Source: Reticulascus tulasneorum
Lineage: Eukaryota > Ascomycota > Sordariomycetes > Glomerellales > Reticulascaceae
Assembly: GCA_001557505.1 (NCBI GenBank)
Contig: LSAX01000012.1
Location: 124,001-188,000 of the forward strand
Direction of reading: 5' to 3'
Length of the DNA: 64,000 nt
Made by a program: the position numbers and the translations under genes. The notes under the pieces are model-generated. The model saw only the letters and a list, made by a program, of their open reading frames with translations. It was not told where the DNA came from and did not search any database. Positions 47,984-57,490 of the stretch are shown in pieces (the stretch's first letter is position 1; every line of letters begins with the position of its first letter).

Positions 47984-48167
47984 ACTGCTGAGTGTTGCGA
48001 GGTTGCTTCCGAAGTGTTTGGTTGATAGTTTTGGTGATTTAAGAGTTCAGCTGCTCCAGATATTTACCATTGTCAATGCCAAATAATAATATGCACTTTC
48101 ATTGCACCGGTTGTATTAGCACATGGCATCATTTGCCAACTCGTTATCAAATCTCATTGGAGCATTC

Positions 48168-48175
48168 TTAGTCAG
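48168..48175 (+). promoter_or_regulatory. Yap1-type site TTAGTCAG
   Basis: Exact match to the yeast Yap1 AP-1-like element, about 190 bp upstream of the NRPS start. It overlaps a GATAAG (48175-48180), a GATA-factor word. The local bZIP genes are plausible binders, but this is inferred from the words only. Confidence 0.4.
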
Positions 48176-48180
48176 ATAAG
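48175..48180 (+). promoter_or_regulatory. GATA-factor word GATAAG
   Basis: GATAAG beside the Yap1-type site. Such six-base words occur often by chance; relevance is suggested only by the company it keeps. Confidence 0.25.
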
Positions 48181-48240
48181 TTTCTAAGCGGCAGCGCATT
48201 TGTCCAAATGATAATTGCTTGTTATGTGATACCAGGACAC

Positions 48241-48247
48241 TGACTCA
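48241..48247. promoter_or_regulatory. AP-1/GCN4-type palindrome TGACTCA
   Basis: A perfect GCN4/CpcA half-site palindrome 258 bp upstream of the NRPS ATG. A second copy (TGAGTCA on the plus strand) is at 48689-48695. It could be bound by the cluster bZIP proteins or by the general amino-acid control factor CpcA. Confidence 0.45.
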
Positions 48248-48330
48248 GCTCACTCGAGAGCTTCTCCGACCTTGCCAGAGAAATAAAGCCACAGGATAGA
48301 GAGTGACAGTGAATAAGGGCCAAGAGGTAG

Positions 48331-51300
48331 CAGTCTTATGTTTGACGTGTTCTGCAACCACGAGCGACTGAGTAGTGGTAGCTCGGTAGTACTATACTTA
48401 CATTCTGATAGGCTTGCTAGCTTCGTCACTAGTATTATGTGTCTGTCGTCAAGTTTCCGATGCTACGATTTGCCGAACATCAAAATATCGTATGGAGACT
48501 CACATTCATTCAGAACGCCAACGTCACTTTCAGCGTCACAAAACATAACGCCGTCGTCCTAGACAATATACCCTCGGTTTATCCCCCCTTCGCTTTCACT
48601 ACATCATCAAATACTTCTACTTCCGCAGTCGACCAAACCAACCTTGCTATCGCATCAAAGACTCCGCTATCATATTGCCTCTGACATGTGAGTCACTCGT
48701 GAGAGCATTCTTTTTGCTGGAACTCTTGCACTTGTGGTCCCCGGCTGTACAGTAGCAGCGGAGGGTGTGGGCGCAGGAGCATTGTGAATGCGCTATATCA
48801 ACCATCCAGTAACTAGACCTTTCAGCTGAGAATATCTCTGGCTGAATTGTGTTGTACTATGCTATTGTCCATGCGTATGCCTAACATGTTCCCTACTTAC
48901 TTATGATCGACGCAGACGTTGTGTCAGGGTACCACCGCCCGTAAAGGTTGTAGTATAGATCGAAGTAACATAGCGACTGGGTCGCAGTTGGCACACGTAC
49001 GTAGGCATAGATGCCGGTTTATATCTCTAAACCCTTTTAACACTCTGGAGGTTCTACTACAATATATCTGAAATCCTTGTGACCCACCTACCCGGTGGCT
49101 AACAGGAACCCGCGCAGAACCTTACACATTCCCAACCACCCCTGTCCTCTATCGGCGTGACACACAGTGTCTGACTGTTGATACAATAATATACACAACC
49201 TCTGCTGTGAGGAGTAACGTCGTCTGTGAATGACGTACGATGTTAAAACGGTCACTGATGGGGACTGAAGTAAGATTAATGACCAAGATTTCAAGCTTAT
49301 GACTGTTGGCCAACTACTGAGACTAACTACCAGGTAGTGGCTGTGATTTCCATCACTTGTGAAATAGTTGAATCTGCGCCATCCTTCCCGACATAGTGAG
49401 CGCCCACTATCACGTGGCGTTTATCCATCGCCACTGGGTTGGATTGCCTAGCGATGCCATCCTAGCGGGGTTCTATAGTTCTCGGCATTACCTCTCCTCC
49501 CTCACCATGGGTTCTTCGCGTAATCTGAACAAGCTATGGCAAATAGCGAGGTGCTGAAGCGTGTTCTAGAGTGCTATATTATACAAGATACGTTCAGCAT
49601 GTGCGTGAGCTATAGTACACTGTAACTTCAGGGCAGAGAACGACATAACGTAAGGAGTGATTTGAGGACTTTGGTGGTCGCTATGTGGATTGGAACAATC
49701 GACTGGTGGCAAAGTCTACCAGACTCCGCCTTCTAGCTTGCGTACAGAATTAGTCTCTCACTTCAGCACTCAATAAGGTCTATGCAGGAGTACTAAGTAG
49801 CTCCTCTTGCGCGTGTGGGTGTTCGCAACGCACAGCAAGCTGGATGGTAGAGGTTTAAGTACCTGGCTACCGCTTCAATACGTCATGAGTGCTTACAACG
49901 GTATGACAATACACAACGGCAGCTGAGCACTTGTACCATCTAAAGTATCGAGACCCACATGATAGACAAAGTCACAATTCATGATCTCGGCCCTGCACTG
50001 TGTAGGTAATGTATCTGTTCTCGTCTCCTCCTGCATCTCTCTGTAACCCGAATCCTCATCCGACGCACATGACGACTCTAACAACTGCTCTCAATCCTCA
50101 GATTCAGCTACTGCAGACTACAAAGACATCTTCGGGGCTTGAAACCCCGTGATCTCCACTAATTTGAAGTCACAACATACACGCGTTTGTGGCATCGCTT
50201 TTAAGTCCAAGGAAGTTGGTTCAGATGGCAACTACCAAATTTTTTGGTGGACCCAGTTCGAATAAGCTTGGACCAACGATCGGAACGATGGTCTGTGCTG
50301 AGATAGGTATCCGCTTATGACACAATCCACACAGGAGTGCTTTGTCCTTGGTCCACTAAATACCTCCAATGGTCCTCGCTTATATTTTCCGAATATCACG
50401 AACCTCATAAGAGACTGTACTACGGACTGGATCTGTTCTGTTCTCACTTGGTATGTAATTAGATGTATTGTCGCTTTATAAAGGTGCTGAGTTTGTTTTA
50501 AGAGAATGTATTCTTTGTAGATTGACTAAGAGAGTTGGGATGAAGTGAATAATAAACTCTATACCTTTGGTTAGGAAAAACGTAAGTAGCTGATACTTGT
50601 CTTTGCTGTCTTGCTTTTCTCTAATCTTTTTTAATTTATCTTATAATCAACCTTGTTTATCTTATATATAGTATCTTAAAACTTGTAGCCTAGTAGGTTT
50701 AATCTTATGTTCGTATTTAAACCTTTTGCAAATGATCAGTATATCCATTAAACCGAATTCACCCTAATTCTCTTATTTTGAATCCACCTGAACGCGTGTT
50801 CTCGAAACGTAGGTAGCGACAGTAGCTCTGGGATCTGCATCGGCTGGCCGCTTGTTAGTTAAGCTAGCTGTACGATCTTGATTTGGAACCTTTCGATTGT
50901 GCGTGCAGACGAAGTCACTGCTGTCCGCCGAAACGCTAGTTCGGGGCCCGCCTCGAGACATTGTCGTCCCTCGTCCGGGCGTGAGTAGATTTGTTCCGTG
51001 TCCAGCGCTTGCCGTCTACCGACCAGAAGTTGCGCTCGTCTTAGTGAGGAGCCTGGCCAGTCCTCGCTCATCCTCTAGCCTGGCTATGTTAAAGATGGGG
51101 AATATCTTTAAATCATCACCGTCATCACCGTCGCTTGCGTGTGGTGTGAGCAAAAGCGCGCCAAGTAAAGCCCACGCTTCGGAAGCGATTATCGACATCA
51201 TATACGACAGCTGGCCGTCGAGAAGCGTATTTCCTGGAACTTGATCGTCTCGCCCTCCTAGCTCACCTGCACGTTCCCAATCGTTGAGAAGCGATCTTTA

Positions 51301-52176
51301 TACCGCACGCACGCAGGCATGTATTTATAAATCCAATTATCGTCACCTCGGTTTGCTGCAATTAATACCATTAGATAGCTCCCATTTCATAGCCGAATTT
51401 CCCTGAATTGGAAGCTTTCATTGTTCTCAATCACACTTGTCTCGATGCGTACTATCTAGTGCAGCCTGCATACAGGGTGGGTCAAAGCTGAGTCGGCCTA
51501 ACTACTACCCGGGAGAAATTTTTGATTTGTCAAAGGTGGTTACCAGGTGGTAATTATCTGATCACCGTACCATGCACAACTAGGCACCATAGTCTCCGAG
51601 CGAAGGCGATTCGTGGGAGAATCTACGAAGGGAAACTTCATTCCGTACCCCCTTTCATCCTCCAATGGCTAACTACATAACCCCTAATTTTGCGAAACAG
51701 TGATGTGAATCGAAGATATGCCGAGTACCTTAGGAAGCAAGTCGGAGTTTCTGCATGAGAGAGCAACTGCGGCTGAAGAAAAACCGGCGCATTTCCTCAT
51801 CACGCCGCCTGCCCCTCGCCACACGCCGGTGGAGCTCGTCCCTTCTGCATTACTGTCTAGGTATGGCGTGCTACTCGAATGCCATGATAGAATACTTCGC
51901 CTATAGTTAAGTTGAAAATCGAGATAACACAAAGACGGCCTGGGGAGTGGCTGACACTACACTGGCTCCTGGATAGCGTAGGACCTCGATGTGCAGGTAC
52001 ACGCACTGACCTCTACGAGCTACTCTAGATGTAATGTTATTCTCAACCTCGTAGGTCTTTAGCACACGAACTCATAATACTCGTGATCCTGGACGAGACC
52101 TCTTTCAAAAACCGCGTCGGGCTACGACGAGGTCATCTTCCATTCTGTCTCAAGTCCCTTCGATGGGTAGGACGAA
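48331..52176. other. Long region without a recognisable gene
   Basis: No frame here carries a family motif. Bases about 50460-50770 are AT-rich with many TTA/TAT words, which would fit RIP-mutated repeat DNA. A frame on the plus strand at 50897-51244 is matched by equally long frames on the minus strand and is not supported. Near 52090-52150 a plus-strand stretch reads DETSFKNRVGLRRG, faintly like a Tc1/mariner transposase catalytic motif, without surrounding support. Confidence 0.4.
48689..48695. promoter_or_regulatory. AP-1/GCN4-type palindrome, second copy
   Basis: TGAGTCA, the complement of TGACTCA, about 700 bp upstream of the NRPS start. Confidence 0.35.
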
Positions 52177-52707
52177 TTACTGGGGTTTGGTGGGCAGCAA
52201 AGCTTCGTCAAACATGCGGCTCTCATTGTATTCGCCATTAGTCATCTCATTGTCAAGTGAACGGGAAATCTCAAAGCAGACAGAGCCGACAGGCTGAGTT
52301 TCTTTGTCTCCCGCTGCCCCATTGATAAGGTAGTATCTCATACCGTTCATATAGGCTTCTCCACCGGCGGCAGGAGTCCACGGAAACTATACATTTAGAG
52401 GGGTGCGTCGAGATATCTGCGCTGCATGTGAGCCCATTGCCGGAAGTCGGATCTGGCTTCCATTGAAACCTTTCGGCCGCCCCTGCATATAGCCGAAGCC
52501 ACAGTAAGCACATCTTTGATCGCTCAAGTCAAGTAAGGGTAGCAATGCAATATGGAGGTGCATCTCATCCAGCGTTGGCACGGCTGGTGCAGGCGGCAGC
52601 TGACGGACATTGTTGTACACGGGAATGCTGCAAATCCGGGTCCCAACTCTTTTAACATTTGTAATACCACCATTCGTAGCCTTGATTGCTTTCTGCTGGT
52701 TAATCAA
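52177..52707 (-). pseudogene. Unrecognised gene with one in-frame stop
   Basis: A minus-strand frame begins at the ATG at 52707 and runs 106 codons to a TAG at 52387-52389; the same frame then stays open for a further 69 codons to a TAA at 52177-52179. The continued frame after the stop has ordinary protein-like composition (for example EAYMNGMRYYLING and QPVGSVCFEISRS), so the TAG looks like a nonsense change in a gene of about 176 residues. CAG to TAG would be a CpA-to-TpA change. I do not recognise the family. It is divergent from the second bZIP gene, 158 bp away. A short genuine 106-residue protein is the alternative. Confidence 0.4.
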
Positions 52708-52865
52708 TAAAAATCGATGTATACACCCTCCCCGCGCAAAGGGGCAGTTTCGACACTCGCCGGCCAGTCTCGATCACCTTCTCTATATAACCGCCAATGC
52801 TTCTTGAACCCAGCTGATGTTCTTACTGAGAAACGTAAGAATCCATTTCTTTCCTGCATTGCATC

Positions 52866-54300
52866 ATGCCCTCCGTCGATACTAGTACGACCGCAAACGG
52901 CGATGACACCATGATTGCAGATAATTACAACAATGTAGATGACTACACTCCTTCTCCAGGTGGCAAAGAAAAAAAGCGGGTCCAAAATCGCCTTGCCCAA
53001 AGAAATTATCGTGCGTGTAGAACCTCACCGGCCCTTCTGTGCCGCTAGATATGAATGACAACGGCTGACAGCAGCTCTCATAGGTCAACGATTGAAAACC
53101 AAGCTCGAATCACTTCAGGAACAGGTGAGGGTGTACGAGCAGCAACTTGGGAAATGGACCACAGTTCAGCCAGGCAGCGTGGCTTTGGTATCATCTGCAA
53201 CACCTGTCATAGTGGATTCCGTGGAACCGGCGCGGCCAATGCGACGTGACTCTGCGATGATTGTTGAGTTCTTCATGAGTAGGTAGGCCGTATCACTGCT
53301 AACACCCTATGTGTCGGGCAAATTATGGAATGCTAACCTCGTCGGCGCCTCCAGGTGATGTTGATAGCGACCATTCTCCTCATAAGGCCGAAGTCACGGG
53401 TCAAGCAACCGTCCTTGAATCTAATAATTTGATCGCAACTTTTTCTCCGGTTACGCCATCTCATGTCTGGAATACGCCGCACAGGTCGCACGAATCGCAA
53501 GATCCTCCAGCTTCTGTGGCATCGTATTCAGCGGCTAATTTGTCCGAGGAATTCGAATTGGAGGACGCATCTTGCTCGTCACGAAGTCTCTACGATTTGA
53601 GGCATAACCAAGAATATCACCACGGCCGCACTGATTTTGCCGCCGATATGCTACAGCATGATACTCGGCTGCATGTAGACGCTACTGCTCCTGTACAACA
53701 CCGCATTCAATAAGTTATGGAGCAGGCTGCAGTTGCGGGGTTTCACAATCTTGACGAGGCCACTACAGCATACTACACAGAGATATTTGAGGACGGTTCT
53801 CCGCTTTGCTTGGATCAGAGATTAAGCCGCAATCGGCGATTACCTCGGTTTCTGAGAACTTTGCAAACCGCCGCCAAGAACTGGAGTGAATGGGAGCGGC
53901 GAGGGTTCCAAGAGCAGATTACCCTAGCTACTGAAGAAATTCTTGTTAAGGAGGTAGACTCATTCGTTTCACGGCATGCAATTGGAGATGCTAGGGAAGA
54001 ACATGCAAATAAAGATATAGGGAATGAGCGGCTTGGTAGCAGCAGGATACACTTGAGGGAGAGGCGTGAAGTTCAGAACGACGTGAGTAGTATTTCTGCC
54101 CGGCCCCAGCGCCTTGGTGCTGACCAAACAAATAGCTTCCAAACCTTTGGGCTTTGACAGCAGCGTTACTCGAAAAATCTAACGCACTCAAGCAAGATTC
54201 ACGCCCGAACATAGTGCTTGAGGTTATCGAGACCCTTTGCTTCGACCGAAGGAAGGTTTCAGCAACCGATCGAGAACAAGACAGGAGAACTGTTGTGTAA
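52866..54300 (+). pseudogene. bZIP transcription factor paralogue 2, with one nonsense codon
   Basis: Same four-exon layout as the other two bZIP genes: 52866-53010, 53084-53278, 53355-54082, 54136-54300, about 410 codons. Exon 1 ends in KEKKRVQNRLAQRNYR; exon 2 gives the zipper-like helix (RLKTKLESLQEQVRVYEQQL); exon 3 carries the conserved domain (YYTEIFEDGSPL, SRNRRLPRFL, SEWERRGFQEQITLATEEIL); exon 4 has LPNLWALTAALLEK and VIETLCFDRR. At 53711-53713 a TAA interrupts exon 3 where the paralogues read Arg-Tyr/His-Val/Ile-Met, and the frame is open on both sides. As read, the protein ends after the DNA-binding part and before the conserved domain. A truncated regulator could still bind DNA, so loss of function is not certain. 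A sequencing error is possible but there is no other lesion. Confidence 0.72.
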
Positions 54301-55695
54301 ATTAGCGGCGTCAGAAACCCTCCCAATTGACCAAAGTGATGTTGCAACGTCCTGATGTCGGGAGGCGTAAGGTACACCGAAAGCTGCCATGAGGTAGACA
54401 CAATAGTCTGGATCCGGTGGTTCAAGTGATTGACTATTATTACGTAGCTCTCTTACCTAATATATTTACTTATTAGGCTTGTACACACCCTTGTTGACAC
54501 GACATGCTTAGAGTAATTTAACGTCCGTGTATTGGATAGATCGGAAAAGAGTGGTAGTATTTGCCCCAGAACTATCTACCATTAGAGCTTGCCCGCACTT
54601 ACCTGGGTCACAGTACAGGAGATTTTCCTGTAGCCCACCTCTTTTACCATTGAATGCAAACAAAGCGGCATAGCTTTGACAAACCTAAACTCAATATCAG
54701 TGCAGGTGTGTGCTTACATGCTTGGCGTCATCTTAGACTTAAGCGGCAACACTTGATGAATGCCCTGTTCTTCCGATTCGTCCAAGTTCGGCCAATACAA
54801 AAAAGGATCCCGTACACCAAGGTCTCGGCCATGTAATTAAGAAAGAACTTGGAGGTTATACTGCGGAGGTCTAAAGTCTTACTCGATCTCACGTCATGCT
54901 CTGCCCATCATAAGTTGTGGCAGTTCTTACCCAGCCAAAGCATTACCACCATTGAAGTCAGCGCACGCTCATTGGCGCTGGGGACTGAATATTAACGTCA
55001 ATCCTTCGAAGACTACTTTCTCCGGGATCTTATCTGAGTCATTGTGGCTAGGCGAAAGGTATGGTCAGCCGAGGGTCGGATTTTCCGCTTCAATGAGAAT
55101 CGTTTTCCTATCAACCCCATGTGTTTCCCGTCACCCTTCCACTGTACAGTGCACCAACTATTAATAACGTACCTTAAGGTTAATCGACTAATAATGCATG
55201 TATTGCCTAAGGTGAGAGAAAAAAAGAATGAGTCCAGATGTGCATTTGTCGATAAGCCAAATACAAAAAAAGCCACGAGGAACCGAAAAATGCCACGGAT
55301 CCTTTGGTTGCTCCTTGGGGCTTTCACAAGAGGTTTCCCTTGTATGATGGGTGATGATACTGTTGACAAGCACTCGCCATACGTGATGCCGAGCCATTTG
55401 AAATCATGTCATGGCTGTCTAATTTTGTGCCTCAAATTTATTGTGTATTAATGCACAGGGCACTTGAGAAATTCCTTGTTGCGTCGGGCAACTTGAAGGC
55501 TGTCAAGGATCGGCAGGCATTCGTTCAGCTGTTATGTCATAGTTTTAACCTAAATGGAGAGAATGGTGAGCATCAGCATAAGTGTAACTCTTATTCTTTT
55601 TTTTATTTCTCATAAGCCGACGAATGTGAAAATGCGATATGACTCTTTAACATTTCCCAGTATTGAGAGCAAATTAAAAGAGAAATGAGGCTGGC
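54301..55695. other. Region without a recognisable gene
   Basis: Open frames of up to 135 codons exist on both strands (55044-55451 plus, 55013-55369 minus), overlapping one another, with no motif I can name. AT content rises around 55180-55300 and 55580-55690. Confidence 0.4.
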
Positions 55696-56551
55696 TTAGA
55701 TTGCGAGAGAGTCAAACAAGCTGAAGTGGTGCGTGTCTGCATCCATGACGGCTTTGATGAAGTTTGGATAGTTACCATCCTAACCCAATAGGAACTCATC
55801 GCGGAATCTGTCCACTTGACAGGGCTTGTGCAAGCTTCCACCAGTAGATGCGCGCCAAGCGCATCTCATCATAATGACCGGTGGTGGTCCAGCAGAATGA
55901 TCGGTGGCCGCGAGATCTTGCTTGAAGCTTCGTGTCTTGATGTCCCGCCATTTTTCACCCGGTGGTATGTGCAAACTGCTACCATTAGGAATGGCGAAGG
56001 TCTGGTCGTCAACGGTCAGGTGAACTGTTTGGCCTTGGCAAGCAGGTGCACTCCACGACGACAGTTCCCATGTATCTAGAAGAATATCGTACTTCTCGAA
56101 TGACTTGCGCACGAGCTCAGGGATGCCATCAAATTCGGGGCCAGGACCACAAGGCGGCAGCTTGCGCATGGGGATGTGGAAAGGGGAGTCGAGCAGCAGT
56201 AAGCCGACAACGGAGAAGTTGGGAGACGGAAGTATCGCCACTTGTTTGGCAATCGCAAGGGAGATGTAGCCGCCGAGCGACCATCCTGCGACGGCCTAGT
56301 GAGTACAAACAATTGTATGAGACGAAGTTTTATCACACACTTCTTAGTAGAATTGATCCTCGGACACCAGCGCTGTCGATTAGTTGCATGTAATACTTGA
56401 CTGTCCCGTCAATACCACCCTGCCACAGTTCGGCAGTGGAAAAATGAGGATCATGGAGGAAAGATTTGGGAGGCAGAGATTTGGATGGCTCTGCTCTTTC
56501 AAAGGATCTAAGAGGAGAGGACGAAAGAGCGGGCGGGCGGTTTAGGAGCAC
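55696..56551 (-). pseudogene. Stand-alone thioesterase (alpha/beta hydrolase), disabled
   Basis: Minus strand, two exons: about 56551-56339 and 56295-55696, with a short intron at 56338-56296 (GTGTGA ... CACTAG). Exon 1 gives FLHDPHFSTAELWQGG and YYMQLIDSAGVRG; exon 2 opens with the nucleophile elbow GWSLGGYISLAIAKQ and LLLLDSPFHIPMRKLP, and ends with DADTHHFSLFDS, which supplies the catalytic His. This is the type of thioesterase found at the end of PKSs or free in fungal clusters, acting as an editing or release hydrolase. A TAG at 55780-55782 falls where a Trp is expected (LLG-stop-DG); the plus-strand change CCA to CTA is a CpA-to-TpA change. No ATG lies in frame upstream before a stop, so the 5' end is also missing or in an unseen exon. 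Confidence 0.68.
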
Positions 56552-57490
56552 TTCTCGACATAATTCTTCACTTATGTAAGAACGCCCCCGACAACCCCTG
56601 TCTTGGTCTGATTGCTACGCAGATCCTTACATCGAGGACCCTATGGCTGCATTCTTGGATGTGAATTGGGCTATCTGGCCGACAGGGCATAAAGGGGGAT
56701 ATCTATACATACTTATGTTCAAGATGGCGAGGTTCTTTATCTTTCCTCACGTTTAATGAAACTGCTCCGGGCTGTAGCCAAGTTGACTAAATTCCTCATT
56801 TATCACGTTCACACATACCGTACGCGGCTTAGTCTTCTAGCCCAATGGATTATTCGACAGTTGCTAAAAGATAAATTTCTTGGGCTGCTCACAAAAGCGG
56901 CCTGGGGTTGGTACAGATCATAGAGTCAGAGCCACCGGATATTCTCCCGCAAGGAATGGGTCATGATCATGTAGAGGCATTTTAGGGCTGTCGGACGAGC
57001 GGTTTCGGAGGGTGTCAAGTGGGGTTGGTGTTGGGGTTGGGGGTGGCTGGTTTGACGGAAGGAGGTTCTCATCCCGATTTGGTAGTTAGCAAGTGATTAT
57101 GGTTTTACTAAGTGCAGCATTCCGTGTCATAGTAAAGGGGTAGTGGTCTAACCGTCTGAGTCTTGTCAGCTCTCCACACCATCTTCCTTTGTTGCCTACA
57201 GCATATCATGCTACAAGAAGATCCGCAGTCCCTGTGCCAAGTCCCCGTGTCAAAGCCCCGTCCCAGTAAACGCAGAGGACTCTATCGTCATCTTTTGTGC
57301 CCTGTTATTGCAGATGCGGTAAGCCCCAAGGCCATTACGCCCTGTGTGATGAAATTGCTCAAAACCTTTGATAAACTATCGGCAGTCAATAGTTCCACTT
57401 TGATATTCACATGTCGCATTAGCGGAGGCGAGTTACAAGCTGGTGTATTCTCAAAAGAAACAATACCAAGTTACTCTCCTTCGGTACGTC
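56552..57490. other. Intergenic, upstream of bZIP 3
   Basis: No gene is supported. A G/T-rich tract lies at about 57020-57050. A plus-strand frame at 57163-57513 overlaps the start of the bZIP gene in another frame and is not supported. Promoter elements of the bZIP gene should lie in the last few hundred bases. Confidence 0.4.

Larger units (their letters stand above)
47984..48330 (-). promoter_or_regulatory. Promoter and 5' leader of the NRPS
   Basis: Upstream of the NRPS start. On the minus strand an AT-rich run (TATTATTATT, about 48080-48090) lies 100 bases before the ATG, followed by a CA-rich leader (CACCAAAACTATCAACCAAACAC). Binding-site-like words are listed separately. The exact transcription start cannot be told. 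Confidence 0.5.

Noticed and set aside
6695..47983. Many open frames of 60-195 codons antisense to, or out of frame with, the NRPS
   Set aside because: They repeat at module spacing and are explained by the GC-rich codon use of the repeated modules.
6695..47983. Identity of the NRPS as the clavariopsin synthetase
   Set aside because: The length and hydroxy-acid start fit, but module 2 has an MT and module 10 shares the A core of modules 6 and 9, which does not fit the known residue order as I recall it.
6695..47983. Identity as a cyclosporin or aureobasidin synthetase
   Set aside because: Ten modules with MT at 2, 3, 5, 6, 7 and 9 differ from eleven modules with MT at 2, 3, 4, 5, 7, 8, 10, and from nine modules with four MTs.
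50897..51244. 115-codon plus-strand frame
   Set aside because: Overlapped by frames of similar length on the other strand, low-complexity Ser/Pro content, no motif.
52085..52150. Tc1/mariner-like DETS motif on the plus strand
   Set aside because: Only about 15 residues, no terminal repeats or further catalytic motifs around it.
55013..55451. Overlapping frames of 118 and 135 codons on opposite strands
   Set aside because: Each is the shadow of the other and neither shows a recognisable domain or splice structure.
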